The notes beneath the pieces are model-generated. The model worked only from the letters and a program-made list of their open reading frames with translations. It was not told the origin of the DNA and did no database searches. From Aplectana chamaeleonis (taxonomy: Eukaryota; Nematoda; Chromadorea; Rhabditida; Cosmocercidae), in NCBI GenBank assembly GCA_029168955.1, contig JAPDOI010000416.1, forward strand, positions 340,001-404,000: 64,000 nucleotides of DNA. Direction: 5' to 3'. Shown here piece after piece: positions 47,823 through 58,879 of this stretch (positions are counted from its first letter, which is position 1; each line of letters starts with the position of its first letter). The position numbers and the translations under genes are program-made.

Positions 47823-49001
47823 TACCGCACTCATCAAAGGGTGCCGAGCAAAAGTGCAGTTTCAGGGACATGTCTCTAATAGCATCCCGATCGCTGCCGG
47901 TGTCCCTCGAGGAGGAGTCATATCGCCTGCTCTGTTCAGTCTTTACCTTGAAGATTTGCCCGTCCCCCCAAGTGACATCAAAGTCGTTGCGTATGCGGAT
48001 GACATCACCATCTTGTGCCGGGACAGAGACATCAATGAAGCTGCACGCAAGATCAATGGCTACCTCATCGTTTTGAAGAGCTTTCTCGATGATATGATGC
48101 TCACTGTCTCTGCCGCTAAATCATCTATCTGTTTTCTCCACTGACCTCAAGGAACACTGTGCTCACCCCGTTGTGAACTGGGAAGACGCTCGTCTGTCTG
48201 CCGCGCGTTTCCCGAAGCTGCTCGGCCTAGTATTGGATCCTTCGCTGAAGTTCCACAAAAATAGTGAGCGGAAGCAGGCTACAGTTAAAGCAAAACTAAT
48301 TGTCCTACGAGCTCTGGGAGGAACGTCATGGGGGAAGTAGCGAGGAGACAATTTTGACCACGTACAAGGCAATATTGCAGCCGGCGTTGGAGTACGCTGC
48401 ACCGGTATGGCAGCACATAATATCGGATTCATCGTGGACAAAATGCAGCGAGTCCAAAATGCCGCTCTTCGGATTGCCACTGGATGTGCTAAAAGCACTC
48501 CAGTGGAACATCTTCATGCTGAAGCCCGAATTTTGCCAGTTAAGGAGCACTGCCAACTTCAAGCGCAGCAACTGGAAGTCAATATACAGAGATGGACGGA
48601 CTCCCAACTGGATGGTCTGCGTCTTTTAAGTGCGGAGCACACCAAGTTCGTCAGGGATCACTTAAATAGGATGGCCGTCAACCCCATATTGGGGGTCGTA
48701 CCACCTGCCGTCAGCAAAATTGAGATGGAACTCGGTAGGCGGGCTAGAAGTACCCTTGCCTCGTTACGCTGCGGTGATTCCCCTACGCTGATGTCGTACT
48801 TGCATAAGATTGATTGCAGTAAGCCTGGCGAGTATCCGGACCGTGGTAACCGTGGTCATACGACTGAGCACCTATTCGTTTGCTCAAAGAGGCCCACCAC
48901 TGACAACAATGGATTTGTGGACGAATCCAACTTCGGTCGCCCGTTTCTTAAACCTCCGACAAAAACCTTCTTGCGGCTGCAAAGAAGAAGAAGAAGACTC
49001 C
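47823..49001 (+). mobile_element. 5'-truncated LINE-A (A1 subfamily) nested in LINE A4
   Basis: It starts within the RT (RWITALIKGCRAKVQFQGHV) and runs through GVPRGGVISPALFS, YADDITIL and the thumb to the C-terminal domain and a GAA tail. The sequence is closer to LINE A1 than to A2-A4 (for example VARFLNL at the end). It has several single-base frameshifts, and the final finger is damaged: YPDRGNRGHTTEHLFVC in place of CPDCG. Diverged 9-bp copies GCGATGGAT (47,814-47,822) and GCGACTGAT (49,002-49,010) flank it. The A4 sequence on either side is contiguous once it is removed. Confidence 0.82.
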
Positions 49002-49238
49002 GCGACTGATGGCTGACTGCTTCAGAACGTTTATGTACAACTGTTGTGCCTGGAGTTGGCAATGGTCTCTCACTGGCAGAATGCGAGCCTCGGCGTGTAA
49101 GTGCTCTACTGGAGAGCTTTTAGAACAGCCTGTTGCGATTCGCAGAGCAGCATTTTGGATGCGCTGCAGCTTGGATCAAGATGTGTCCGATACGATGTGC
49201 TGCCAGACTGGCGCAGCATACTCCAAGGCGGGTTGCAT

Positions 49239-49325
49239 AATAGCCTTATACGGAGTCTGGATCGTTTCTTTACCGCACCCCCAGGTGCAGTAAAGAAACG
49301 ATCCTGACCCCGTATAAGGCTATTA
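49239..49325. repeat. Palindromic junction within LINE A4
   Basis: TAATAGCCTTATACGG and the following 25 bp are repeated in inverse orientation after a 1-3 nt centre. The duplicated segment encodes KETILTTYK of the RT. It replaces about 170 nt of thumb sequence present in LINE A3, so a foldback copying event both deleted and inverted sequence. Confidence 0.8.
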
Positions 49326-50282
49326 TCTTCGTCCCATTTCACCTTAGGTTGGGCACTGTGCTCCACATTATCAGTGGAAAAGACGGTGACGGATGATTTA
49401 GAGGCAGATACCGTGAGCATCTTGCTATCGAGAAAACACTTCAACTCGATCAAGTAGTCATTGATCTTACTGGCGGCTACATTCATTTCGCGATCCCGGC
49501 ACAGAATAGTGATATCATCCGCATACGCAACTACCTTGATGTCTTGAGGGGAACAGGCAGATCTTCAACATAAAGACTGAAAAGAACAGGCGACAGAACT
49601 CCTTGAGGTACGCCGGCCGCAACAGGGATGCTATTGGAGACGTGCCCTTGCAATAGCACGTTTGCCCGGCGTCCTTTGGTAAAGGCGGTTATCCACCGCT
49701 TCTGCCAGGGCGGAATGGTAGACCTTAACAGACTCTCCGACAATATGCCCAGGTTCACCGTGTCGAAAGCCTTCGTTAGGTCTTTATTGGCATTAAAACC
49801 GTCCAAAACATAGCTCACAATTTCCAGCAGGGCCGTAGTGGTGGAATGTAGCTTACGGAAACCGTGTTGATGCTTTTGTTTGCTATTATGTTCGGCAAGC
49901 TCCTCCATCGCCAATTTTTCCGAAACTTTGGCAACAGGTGAGAGAAGACTGATTGGCCTTTAACCTTTTGCCGTGGATGGTGATTCACCCGGCTTCGGCA
50001 GTGGGATGACGCGAGCCACTTTCCAATCTTGGGCTAATGTGCATGTTCGGAACGATGAGTTGATGACATCAGCGAGCAGGGGTAGAAGTTCACTTGGCAG
50101 TCCCTTTAGAACCTCTGGGCTCAAACCATCTGGTCCTACTGCCTTTGAATTACTCATCTCCTTGATTACCTTCTCAACCTTCGCGGGTGTGACTGCTTCA
50201 TCATCAACCATGAGTGGAAGTTTACAGAGTTCCCGTACAGTTATTCTATTCTGCTTCTCTTTTGGTTCCAGTGATAAAAAAA

Positions 50283-50828
50283 TGGGTCAGGGTCTCTCTA
50301 CACACGGAGGGAGGAGCACGGACGAGATTTATTGCTGACGCGACGCGCGCGGCGGAATTTCTATCCCCATAACTAGAGCGCGTCTGCCAAAGGTGGGTTT
50401 TGTTCCCTGACATTTCATGTTTTGATTGATTCTAATATGACTTTTTCTACATGTTCATCGATTGTTCCTCTCATTATCCTATTCTGCACACTCATTTCAA
50501 TAAATTATGTTTGTTCTCGTGCCGTTGAAAGTGTAATACATATTAAGTTAAATCGAGCATCATTTTAGGTGCAGTGATGGGATCGCTGCCGTCGAAAACC
50601 AGTACAAGTTATTGAAATGAGTGCGCAGGATAAGATAATGAGAAGAACAACCAGTGAAAATACGGGAAAAGTCATGTGAGAATCAGTCAAAAAATGAAAT
50701 GTCATGAAAACTCGCGAGCGTTCGACAAACGCGCTCTAGTGATGGGGTAGAACTTCCGCCGCGCGCGGCGCGTCAGCAATAAATCTCGTCCGTGCTCCTC
50801 CCTTTATGTGTAGAGAGACCCTGACCCA
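50283..50828. mobile_element. 546-bp MITE with about 100-bp TIRs inside LINE A4
   Basis: The ends TGGGTCAGGGTCTCTCTACA and its inverse begin arms of about 100 bp (50,283-50,385 and 50,724-50,828). These continue through GAGGAGCACGGACGAG, TTATTGCTGACGCG and CGCGCGGCGGAA. It interrupts the LINE-A frame at GATAAAAAA|TGCTTCC, and A-runs on both sides hide the exact target duplication. The interior has no coding capacity. Confidence 0.88.
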
Positions 50829-51206
50829 AAAAAATGCTTCCCAAGAGCTCTTGCTGCCTCTTTTCCAGACTTGAAGATTCCACCGTCAAATTCAATCGTG
50901 GAATGAATGAATAAATGAATTGTTGGCGGAGGTGAACTTTCCGGAAATCCTTCTCAAAGCTTTCCACGTTGCTGCGGCATCACTTTCGAAGTCGGAGAGG
51001 GTTTTCGTCATGGGAGAGGTGCTGGCTGGCTATGCATACCCGTGGTCCAGATCCACCTGGGGGAAGGATGACGCTCTGTTTCGAAAATCGGCTGCCCCGC
51101 AACTCATTGCAACAAAAAAAACAATCGAGCTTTTGATTTTGTTGAATGTGCGGTTTATCGTATTAGGGATTGAAGACGCCGTGTCTTTATCTTTATCCTA
51201 TTCAAG

Positions 51207-51371
51207 AATGTCATTCATCGGGATGTCAAGCCATCTAATATTCTCTTGGATTGGAACGGTGCTGTCAAATTGTGTGATTTCGGTATTAGTGGCCAATTAA
51301 TCGAATCTCGTGCTCATACTATCCAAGCTGGATGCCCACCTTATATGGCTCCGGAACGGTTTGATCCTGAA
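51207..51371 (+). CDS. mek-1: MKK7/MEK-1-like kinase, exon with catalytic and activation loops
   Basis: The 165-nt exon (55 codons, phase 0) begins [18 protein letters not shown], with the catalytic-loop Asp, Lys and Asn all present. It continues [16 protein letters not shown] with the magnesium-binding DFG, then [18 protein letters not shown]. The S-x-A-x-T spacing in the activation loop is that of the two residues phosphorylated by upstream MAP3Ks in MKK7, and APE closes the loop. The acceptor is ATTCAAG, an unusual AAG rather than CAG, and the donor GAA|GTTCGT is weak. Both were chosen because the protein joins its neighbours without gap. The kinase looks catalytically competent. Confidence 0.95.
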
Positions 51372-51430
51372 GTTCGTTTATTCGATTGTCTGCTTTCGTC
51401 GTTTTTTTTTCCGAAAGTGATATTTTTCAG

Positions 51431-51583
51431 TACAATTCTGACTACGACATTCGGAGTGATGTTTGGTCGGTAGGAATCTCTCTGGTTGAGGTTGCAACTG
51501 GAAGGTATCCATATGCTCATATAGAGTCGGAGTTCGCTATTCTCGCAGCCATCGTGCGTGACCCGCCGCCCACTCTTCCTCGG
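51431..51583 (+). CDS. mek-1: MKK7/MEK-1-like kinase, exon with helices F-G
   Basis: The 153-nt exon (51 codons, phase 0) follows a 59-nt intron whose acceptor is TATTTTTCAG. It reads [17 protein letters not shown], then [18 protein letters not shown] and [16 protein letters not shown], with donor CGG|GTTAGT. The Asp of DVWS is the structural Asp of subdomain IX, and YPY before the acidic linker is typical of MKK4/7. The preceding intron is 59 nt, not a multiple of three, so retention would shift the frame. The next intron is 11.4 kb. Confidence 0.95.
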
Positions 51584-53070
51584 GTTAGTTCTACCCCTTT
51601 AAGTATTCTTAATTATCTAGTGTTTAGCCCGGAACCATACATTCGGCGATGGGCGATGCTATGCTGTGTATATCATACATATCGATGTATGCGAAACACT
51701 TGCTTCGCATCGTTCGTCGCTGGGAGTACGGTTCGACCTCGCGATGGAACTTTCGCACTGTTGAGCTGAGATTTTGCCCACCTACCACAGACACCGGCCG
51801 ATTTTAACAGGCTGCGCTGAAGCGGAAGCTTTGCTTGAAAAAGTGGCTGTTTTGCCGCCGTGGTGAGAGCCTGTCAGGGCTGAGCAGACCCCCCCCCCGC
51901 TCTCGTTGACCAAAAATTTGGGAAAATTTGTACGATCCCCCTCGACAGTTAGACACGGAATTTATATTCAGCACACCGAATAACCCCGGAATAAAAGTTT
52001 TGACGAAATCTGATCCTTTGCTTAAGCTACCGTTTACCCACCATAACGTATAGCCTAGGCCGCTCATTTTGAGCCGGTCGAAACAAGGCTTATCGGGATT
52101 ATCATGTCAAAATCTCTTCATCACTGTTATATTTTGCCATCACCGACCGCTCCGCTGCTTACTCCGCCTCATCTAGCAACCTAACTAGGGAACCTCATGG
52201 CCAACCCCACCATTTAAAGGCAGTGTTCACGATAAAAGTCGTTTTTTTGTTTTTCCGCCTATCTTGAAAACGTTCCCATGCTGATTTCAATGATATCCCT
52301 GGAATCGTACAAGACCCCCGGAAACTGAGTTATGGCCCCTCGGAATTCAGCAAGGGAAGCATTGTGAACGAGTTGTCCGAGGCTTGTAACTCTCGTTTTT
52401 TGCAACCGATGTGTGCGAGCTGACCTGAGTAAAGAGAGACGTTGAGAATGAAGGGAAGAACGGGGGTTTTGATCGGAAACCATCGCGCATCTAACCACGA
52501 ATTCAGGGCTACTGTTATAGGACGTGGGCGAAGTGGCCCAATGGGTTGGCTGGTCCACGAGATTTTCACCCACTTACTGGCCGTTTTTCGTCGCACTTCC
52601 GTTCTTAATATTCTTATAGGGAACCAAAGCTTATTTTTAGCCAAAAAAAAACGCCCCCCCCTTGGAGATGAAAATTTTTGAAAAATGTTTAAACTTTTAC
52701 GTCCCCCTTTGGTCCTGAAAAAGTTTCCGCTGTCTCCGAATCTGACATAGGATTTTGCGAAAAAAGTTATAGCCTATCAAAGTTCTTTTTTCGCAGATGT
52801 CCGTTGCAAAATCCGAAATCAGATTCGAAGAGGGCGTGTCAGAGCTGACTAGAAAACATTTATCAGCTTTCTGATCCGAGGGTACACCATACGAGGTTCC
52901 CTAGTAAGCTATAGAATTCTATGACGGCATCTGTAGACACAGCTGTTCTCGCGCTACAATCTCATTCTAAGAGGGCGACTATTACTACCTTATTTTAGTT
53001 TACTAAATGGCTCAGAGAAGATAATTTTTTCTCAACAAATTTTGCGCCCCCCCCCCATTTTCATTTTTCG
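51584..53070. other. Intronic stretch: repeat debris, no genes
   Basis: A left-type terminus TTAAAGGCAGTGTTCACGAT begins at 52,214. The following 200 bp (ATCGTACAAGACCCCCG, GACGAGTTGTCCGAGGC) resemble diverged sequence at about 35,122-35,430, again after TTAAAGGCA. A C-run lies at about 51,889-51,898 and another at about 53,046-53,056. No exon is seen. Confidence 0.55.
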
Positions 53071-53560
53071 TTAAAGGCAGTGGTCGCGATAAAAGTATGC
53101 CTGCCTTCTTTTCCTCTCTAAACCCTTTCCTGGATTCAGAATAACAGGACCTGTAAGAAGAATTTGCTAAAAATCCCTATCTTGGGCCAAATGCTAAGCC
53201 TGAACCTTCCTGTCTTTTGATGTTAAACGAGCTCACTCCGCATCATCGCCATCGATGATCTCTAATATCAAGAGTATCAGCTGGCTTGAAATTGGAATTC
53301 AATTAATGACCAATTTCCCTGGAACTGGCCTGATCGAAAAATTATGTCCTCATCTAGTAAAACATTGAATGGAGTGCTTGGTTATATTGTTCAAATGTTT
53401 TTAATATCTCAATTTGTGTTTATTTATGCCTGTGAATGTCGATGATTTTTGACTTTACACACATGAGACTGCGACCTTCTTGGGCGTAGCTGTGCACGAA
53501 TTGGCAACTTTGGATCCTAACAACATTATTTTTAGGTGGTTTCTTACCGCGTAACCTTTG
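53071..53560. mobile_element. TTAA-type small element, copy 2
   Basis: It begins TTAAAGGCAGTGGTCGCGAT and matches, inverted, the element at 35,799-36,335 over most of its length. The distal end is degenerate and its boundary is approximate. Confidence 0.7.
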
Positions 53561-54007
53561 TATTTGTTTATTACAGGTTTAGCCTGCATAGTAATTTATA
53601 TAGAATAAATGCAGCAAACAATGAATTGATAAAACGGAAAACCTTTACAATAGTAAAAGGCTTGAAACAGGCTCAAACATCCACAGTCATCAAGTACTGA
53701 TCCAAGATACGTTTGAACGCGAAAAGAGTCGTAGGGAGGCTGCCCTTTCTGAGTAACTTTTCAAACTCTTTTCCGGCTTTATTAACAAAGAAATGCTGCC
53801 TTGAAAATGAAATGGTTGAAGTCGTTATCTCGATCGCATGTGTGAGCGTGAAGGATACCGAGCTGCCGAGATGTCGTACGCTCGTGCCGTGGCAGTGTGG
53901 AGGAAAGAAGACCACCTACGTGCAAACCGACGTCAATCCCTCCGCGGAGAGGGTTTTTGTCATGGGAGAGGTGCTGGCTGGCCGCAGCTCTCCTGAGGAT
54001 TATATTG

Positions 54008-55042
54008 TAAAGAGCCGGCGTGGAGAGGAATCCAGGACCCTCTCCGAAGAAGAAGAAGTACCTAGGTGCCACATGCGACAGAGATGTCACTTGGAATGGA
54101 ACCAGCGTCCAATGTTTTGGATGCCAAAGGTGGGTGAACTTCTCTTGTCCGGGTCTCAGTTCTGTGAGGCACCACGATTCTTCCATTCGTTGTATTGTGT
54201 GCTCCGCCTCCAGTAACTTAAATTCCTCATCTATCAACCGCTCCCAATCTATTGTACACATCAATCTTAACGGCTTTCGCGACAAGCTTTCTGAATTATC
54301 TCTCTTTGCCCGTACTCATCACCCGGATGTTATCATGGTTCAGGAAACCAAACTCTCTCCCTCTGCTACCTTTCGACATCCAAACATCCCGGGCTATACT
54401 GCATATCATAATCCTAGGTCATCTCAGGGAGGCGGAGTTTCTACTTATATTCTATCCTCTCTTCCCTCTCACATCATTCCAAACACTCCATTGGATGGCA
54501 CTCTGGAGTACATCCCCATCCATCTACCTCTAAAAACTCCACGTTCTCTTTTCAATATATACAGTCCTCCCTCCACATCCTGTCCATCAACTTACAACCC
54601 TGTCCCACTTCTCAAGCAGCTGTATGACTGCTCTCTATCTCCCTCAATTGTCTTTGCGGGTGACTTCAATGCTCACACGTTCTGCTCGTCGCTTGACTCT
54701 GATGCGAGAGGAAATGACGTCGACGAATGGACTGAGGAGTGCGAGCTGGTTATTCTAAACCATGATCAGCCCACTCGTCTCCCTGCCAACGGCCGATCTT
54801 CCAGCCCAGACATCTCCCTTGTCTCTTCTAATCTCTCCAATGCCTGCTCTTGGTCTACATCCACAACTCTTTCCAGTGATCACATTCCTGTCTTTGTCGC
54901 TATTGATCTCTCTAACTCTCTTGTTCCCTATACAGGTGTTCGTCATCGTTCTTATCTCAGTTTAGGCCTTGCACATTGCAGCCTGTTCAGGGAGGTTGCA
55001 CTCCGCCGAGCGGCCGAATATCCGTGGAGTGGCAATGTATAG
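54008..55042 (+). pseudogene. LINE A2 N terminus: 2A-like remnant, PHD-like finger and endonuclease
   Basis: One open frame carries AGVERNPGP, then the finger QCFGCQRWVNFSCPG (the zinc-binding His is Asn here), CIVC, and directly the AP endonuclease: HINLNGF, VMVQETKL, FAGDFNAHTF, SSDHIPVFV. This shows that finger and endonuclease belong to one polyprotein in the ancestor. A TAA lies just upstream of the 2A-like motif. A TAG at 55,040 replaces a codon before QKERHL, which is readable in LINE A1. Confidence 0.85.
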
Positions 55043-55106
55043 CAGAAGGAGCGCCACCTCTCTGATGCCATCCGGAAGGCGATGAGAGCTGCGATCTCTG
55101 GAGGTC

Positions 55107-56449
55107 GTGTCAAGGACCTTCTTTCACAATGTCACCAGGGAGACACAGCAGAAGATAAGGACAAGGGACGCAAAGAGAGCTGCTGATCATCTTGACCCAG
55201 ACATCGCCGAGCTGGATAATGAGATCAGGATGGACCTTGATAGGCACAAGAAGGAATCTTGGGAAAAGTTCACTGAGAAGAGGAACTTCAGGAGTGTTGC
55301 TGCAGCAACGTGGAAAGCTTTGCGAAGGATCTCCGGAAAGTACACCTCCACCAACAATTCCACGATTGAATTCGACGGCGGAGTCTTCAAGTCAGGGAAA
55401 GAGGCCGCAAATGCTCTTCGGAAGCATTTTTTCATCACAAGAACAAAAAGAGGGAAGCAGAATAGAATAACTGTACGGGAACTTTGTAAATTGCCACTCA
55501 TGGCTGAAGATGATCAAGGAAATCAAGGAAAGGAAAGGTGAAGGTGATCAAGGAAATGAGTAATTCGAAGGCAGTAGGGCCAGATGGTTTGAGCCCAGCA
55601 GTTCTAAAGAGACTGCCAATTGAACTCCCACCCCTGCTCGCTGACGTCATTTATACATCGTTTCGTACCTGTACATTACTTCAAGATTGGAAAATAGCCC
55701 GCGTCATCCCGTTGCCAAAGCCGGGTAAGTCACCATCCACGGCAAAAGGTTACAGGCCAATCAGTCTTCTCTCACCTATTGCCAAAGTTGCGGAGAAATT
55801 GGCGTTGGAGGAGCTTGCCGAACATAATAGCAAACAAAGGCATCAACATGGTTTCCGTAAGCTACATTCCACCACTACGGCCCTGCTAGAAATTGTGAGC
55901 TATGTTTTGGACTGTTTCAATGCCAATAAACCTCAGCGAACCGTAGGTGTAGTCCTCGACCTTACGAAGGCTTTTGACACTGTAAACCTGGGCATATTGT
56001 CGGAGAGTCTGTTAAGGTCTACCATTCCGCCCTGGCAGAAGCGGTGGATAACCGCCTTTACCAAAGGACGTCGGGCAAATGTGCCATTTCAAGGACACGT
56101 CTCCAATAGCATCCCCATTGCCGCCGACGTACCACAAGGAGGAGTTCTATTGCCTGCTCTTTTTAGTCTATATATTGAAGATCTACCCGTTCCATCCCAA
56201 GGCATCAAGTTTGTTGCGTATGCGGATGATATCACTCTATGCCGGGATCGCGAAATGAATGTAGCCGCCAGTAAGTTCAATGACTACTTGATCGAATTAA
56301 AATCTTTTCTCGATAGCAAAACGCTCACGGTCTCTGCCGCTAAATCATCCGTCACCGTCTTTTCCACTGATCCTGCCGAGCACAGAGCTCATCCCATGGT
56401 GAAATGGGACGAACGGACTCGTGTTGGATCCGTTGCTGAAGTTTCGTAA
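55107..56449 (+). pseudogene. LINE A2 reverse transcriptase, first duplicate
   Basis: Two overlapping frames: 55,107-55,541 (FFHNVTRETQQKIRTRDAKR to LCKLPLM) and 55,538-56,449 (KEMSNSKAVGPDGLSP through KAFDTV, DVPQGGVLLP, YADDIT). The frame ends after WDERTRVGSV, where about 35 nt are missing. Homology continues in another frame to 56,683, where LINE-B interrupts. Catalytic Asp residues are retained, but the element is dead. Confidence 0.85.
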
Positions 56450-56838
56450 GAACACTGAGCAGAAGCGAACTACAGTGAAAACAAGACTAAACGTCCTACG
56501 TGCTCTCGGCGGAACGTCCTGGGGTGCAGTAAAGAAACGATCCTGACCACGTACAAGGCCGTCGTACAGCCCGCCCTGGAGTATGCTGCACCAGTCTGGC
56601 AGCATATCGTGTCGTACATATCTTGGTCCAAGCTGCAGCGCATATAAAATGGAGCACTGCGAATCGCAATAGGCTGTTCTATTCAATTCAATTCAATGCA
56701 ATAGCTTTATCTGGCGGCAAAGAAACATACAAAATGTATGTGAGACAGGTTTAAACAAGACAGCCTGGACCTGCAGGCAAACAAAATAGTAGGCAAAGAA
56801 AACACTCGTACGAATTAGAGCACCCTGAATGTAAAGCT

Positions 56839-57066
56839 TCAGCAGAATGCGCGGCCATCGAACCCATGCAATGACATGAGGTTGAAATGGGACAACCTGC
56901 TTTTGAAAATCGGAAAACGCGCGACCTCAACGATCTCTGAAGGTAATTTGTTCCAAATTGGGATGACTCTGAATGCAAAGGAATGCAGCACGTTGGACTT
57001 CGACGTAAATCTACGTGCGAGCTGAAAAGCGTTCTGGCGGGAGCGAGTATAGCGGCTGGTGAACAC
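56839..57066 (-). pseudogene. LINE-B C-terminal segment
   Basis: 75 codons, RYTRSRQNAFQLARRFTSKS then FAFRVIPIWNKLPSEIVEV and FKSRLSHF, the usual end of CR1-like polymerases (xWNxLPxxIVxxxxxxxFKxxL). The 3' untranslated region runs to about 56,684. Confidence 0.88.
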
Positions 57067-57075
57067 GAAAACACT

Positions 57076-58879
57076 CTAAAATGGGATGTCGCAAAGACCG
57101 TTAACGATTTTATAACATAAGTGTAAATCGAACTCGGTTCTCCGATATCGTAGGGTTTCGATCCCCAACATTTCAAGCCTAGTCGTATAGTCTGGTACTT
57201 CTCGCGTAGGAAATACTTTGACAAAAACGCGTTTTGAGTACCGCCTTTGCACGTTTTCAAGTACTCCATCATCCTCAAGAGAGGATGGTGACCAAACCTG
57301 CATGCAGTATTCCAAGAGCGACCGGCAGTAGACAATGTATGCTTTCCTGTAATGTTCGAGACATGGGTGTTGCAGAGATCTCAGGATGCAATTTGCCACA
57401 CGAGAAGCTTTCTTAGAGATTTCCTTGCAGTGGGATTCCCACTTAAGGTCGGTGCTAATAAACACGCCAAGATCACTGACAGTCTCGCGTACGGGAAGCG
57501 CAACATCGTTTAGGCGTAAACAGCCCTCATGTTGGAAATTTATATGAAATAAGCTGCATTTTTCTTCAGATATTTTTCGCTGCCATAGCTTGGACCAATT
57601 TGCCAGCCGGATCACGCAGAAGCTCATGAGTCTATGGCGGGGTTGCGAAGAGGACGATATATCTTCAGATCATCAGCAATAAGCTTGCATGTGCTCGACA
57701 ATCCCTCAGAAATGTCGTTCGCATAAATAAGGAAAGGCAAAGGGCTCTGAACACTACCCTGTGGAACACCGCTGACGATTGGGCAAGGATGAGAACAAAG
57801 GTCGCCAATTTTGACTATGAAGTCACGAGGTGTTAGAAAGGAATTCAACCATTTTAAAATCTTACCAGAAATGCCGTAGTCTTCAAGTTGCAGAAGTAGC
57901 TTTGGATGACTGACTGTATCAAAAGCTTTAGCATAGTCTATGTACACAACATCAGTTTGGTAGCTTTCGTTCACAGCCGAACACCAGTCGTGGAACGAGG
58001 GTACCAGCTGAGATAGCGTTGATCTACCAGGCAGAAAACTATTGCGCCGGGCTGAGGAGGTCATTCGACGCAAGATGGGAGAGAACACAATCTTTGATAA
58101 TGATTTCGAGAACTTTGCATACTGATGAGGTTAAACTGATGGGCCGATAGTTCGAGACCTGAACAGCTGGTGCCTTTTTCAGAAGCGGGGTTACAATCGC
58201 AGTATTCCATGCGGACGGAAGCGTTCCAAGAGCAAGACTATGTTCGAGAATATGCACGAGAGAGGGTAACATAACCCATTAGCAGCCCTTTTGATGAAGT
58301 AAGAGGGCACCGAGTCGGTGGTGAGCGAGATCTTGTTTTTGAGCTTTTTTATGGCACCCATTACAACCTCGCAGCTGATAGGGACGGAGCACATTTCTGG
58401 GAACATCGCGTTGAAAATAGTGGGGTCGCACCGTTGTCATGAGTAAATACCTTAAAAAATAATCCGCGGACATTTCGCATTTTTGCCGATCATCGACAAT
58501 GATTTCGCCCTCTTCATCTTTTAGAGATGTGATACCCTTACACGTCTCCATCTTTGCATACTTGAAGAAGTTTTTTTCGATTTCCCGAGCAAATAAGGCG
58601 TTTTTCGCGGTTGTTGGCAAATCGTTTGCATTCTTTTTCGAAATTCCTAGCACATTTGCTGAAGGCAACGCGCCCACCAGGCTGAAAGCGGTTACGCCAG
58701 AGGAAGTGCTTTTTAGCGGCCAAGCGTTGCAGGTGCGGTTCATACACCTCGTTTATATTGCGGCACGTGCAAGAGAGTTCATCCCAGTTTGTTCCTATCA
58801 ACCAGAGGTTTACTTGGTCCCAATTATACATTCCATCCGAAAAGTTTCGGATAAAATTTGAATCGCATTTTTCCCTCAC
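57076..58879 (-). pseudogene. LINE-B linker and reverse transcriptase
   Basis: It reads leftward through several frames: linker (58,879-58,538), ITTDSVPS-like finger region (58,406-58,191), NYRPISLTSSVCKVLE (58,272-58,039), and FLPGRSTLSQL with VYIDYAKAFDTVSHPKLL and SGVPQGSVQSP (58,088-57,624). The catalytic box reads IADD in place of the usual FADD or YADD. The frame 57,627-57,076 gives the thumb, with DLGVFISTDLKWESH and LEYCMQVWSP. At least four frame changes. Confidence 0.88.

Larger units (their letters stand above)
47328..51031 (-). mobile_element. LINE A4, minus-strand LINE-A copy with nested insertions and 5' inversion
   Basis: A perfect 10-bp target duplication ATGCATACCC flanks it at 47,318-47,327 and 51,032-51,041. 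The GAA tail (as TTCTTCTCC on the plus strand) is at the left. The body reads leftward: finger-palm linker, RT in three frames (50,211-49,960, 49,914-49,531, 49,486-49,106) with GVPQGVLSPVLFS and the palm helix, then the C-terminal finger CPDCGNQRHTTAHLFNC (47,662-47,363). It is interrupted by another LINE-A (47,823-49,001) and a MITE (50,283-50,828), and it has lost most of the thumb at a palindromic junction (49,239-49,325). About 40 bp of LINE-A 5' leader lie inverted at 50,993-51,031, as in twin priming. Confidence 0.88.
44313..51044. mobile_element. hAT-like element shell holding a nest of other transposons
   Basis: The left terminus CAGGGGTGTGCGGTAAAT and the right terminus, inverse of CACGGGTATGCATTTACC, form an imperfect TIR of the hAT type. 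Perfect 8-bp copies of GTCCAGAT flank them at 44,305-44,312 and 51,045-51,052, matching the 8-bp duplication of hAT elements. The right end becomes contiguous only after removing LINE A4 (47,328-51,031) with its own duplication. CGGTAAA-like motifs repeat inside both ends, as expected of subterminal transposase sites. The shell holds a Tc3-like element, a LINE C-terminal fragment and LINE A4. No hAT transposase is seen, so it was probably non-autonomous. It ends 162 bp before a kinase exon. Confidence 0.85.

Noticed and set aside
51372..51473. Read-through of the exon at 51,207 into the next 100 nt ([15 protein letters not shown]...)
   Set aside because: This is a 59-nt intron. The kinase pattern resumes exactly after TATTTTTCAG in another frame.
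53713..54216. 167-codon frames on both strands at the LINE A2 5' end
   Set aside because: They cross the LINE boundary and are out of frame with the 2A-like, finger and endonuclease reading.
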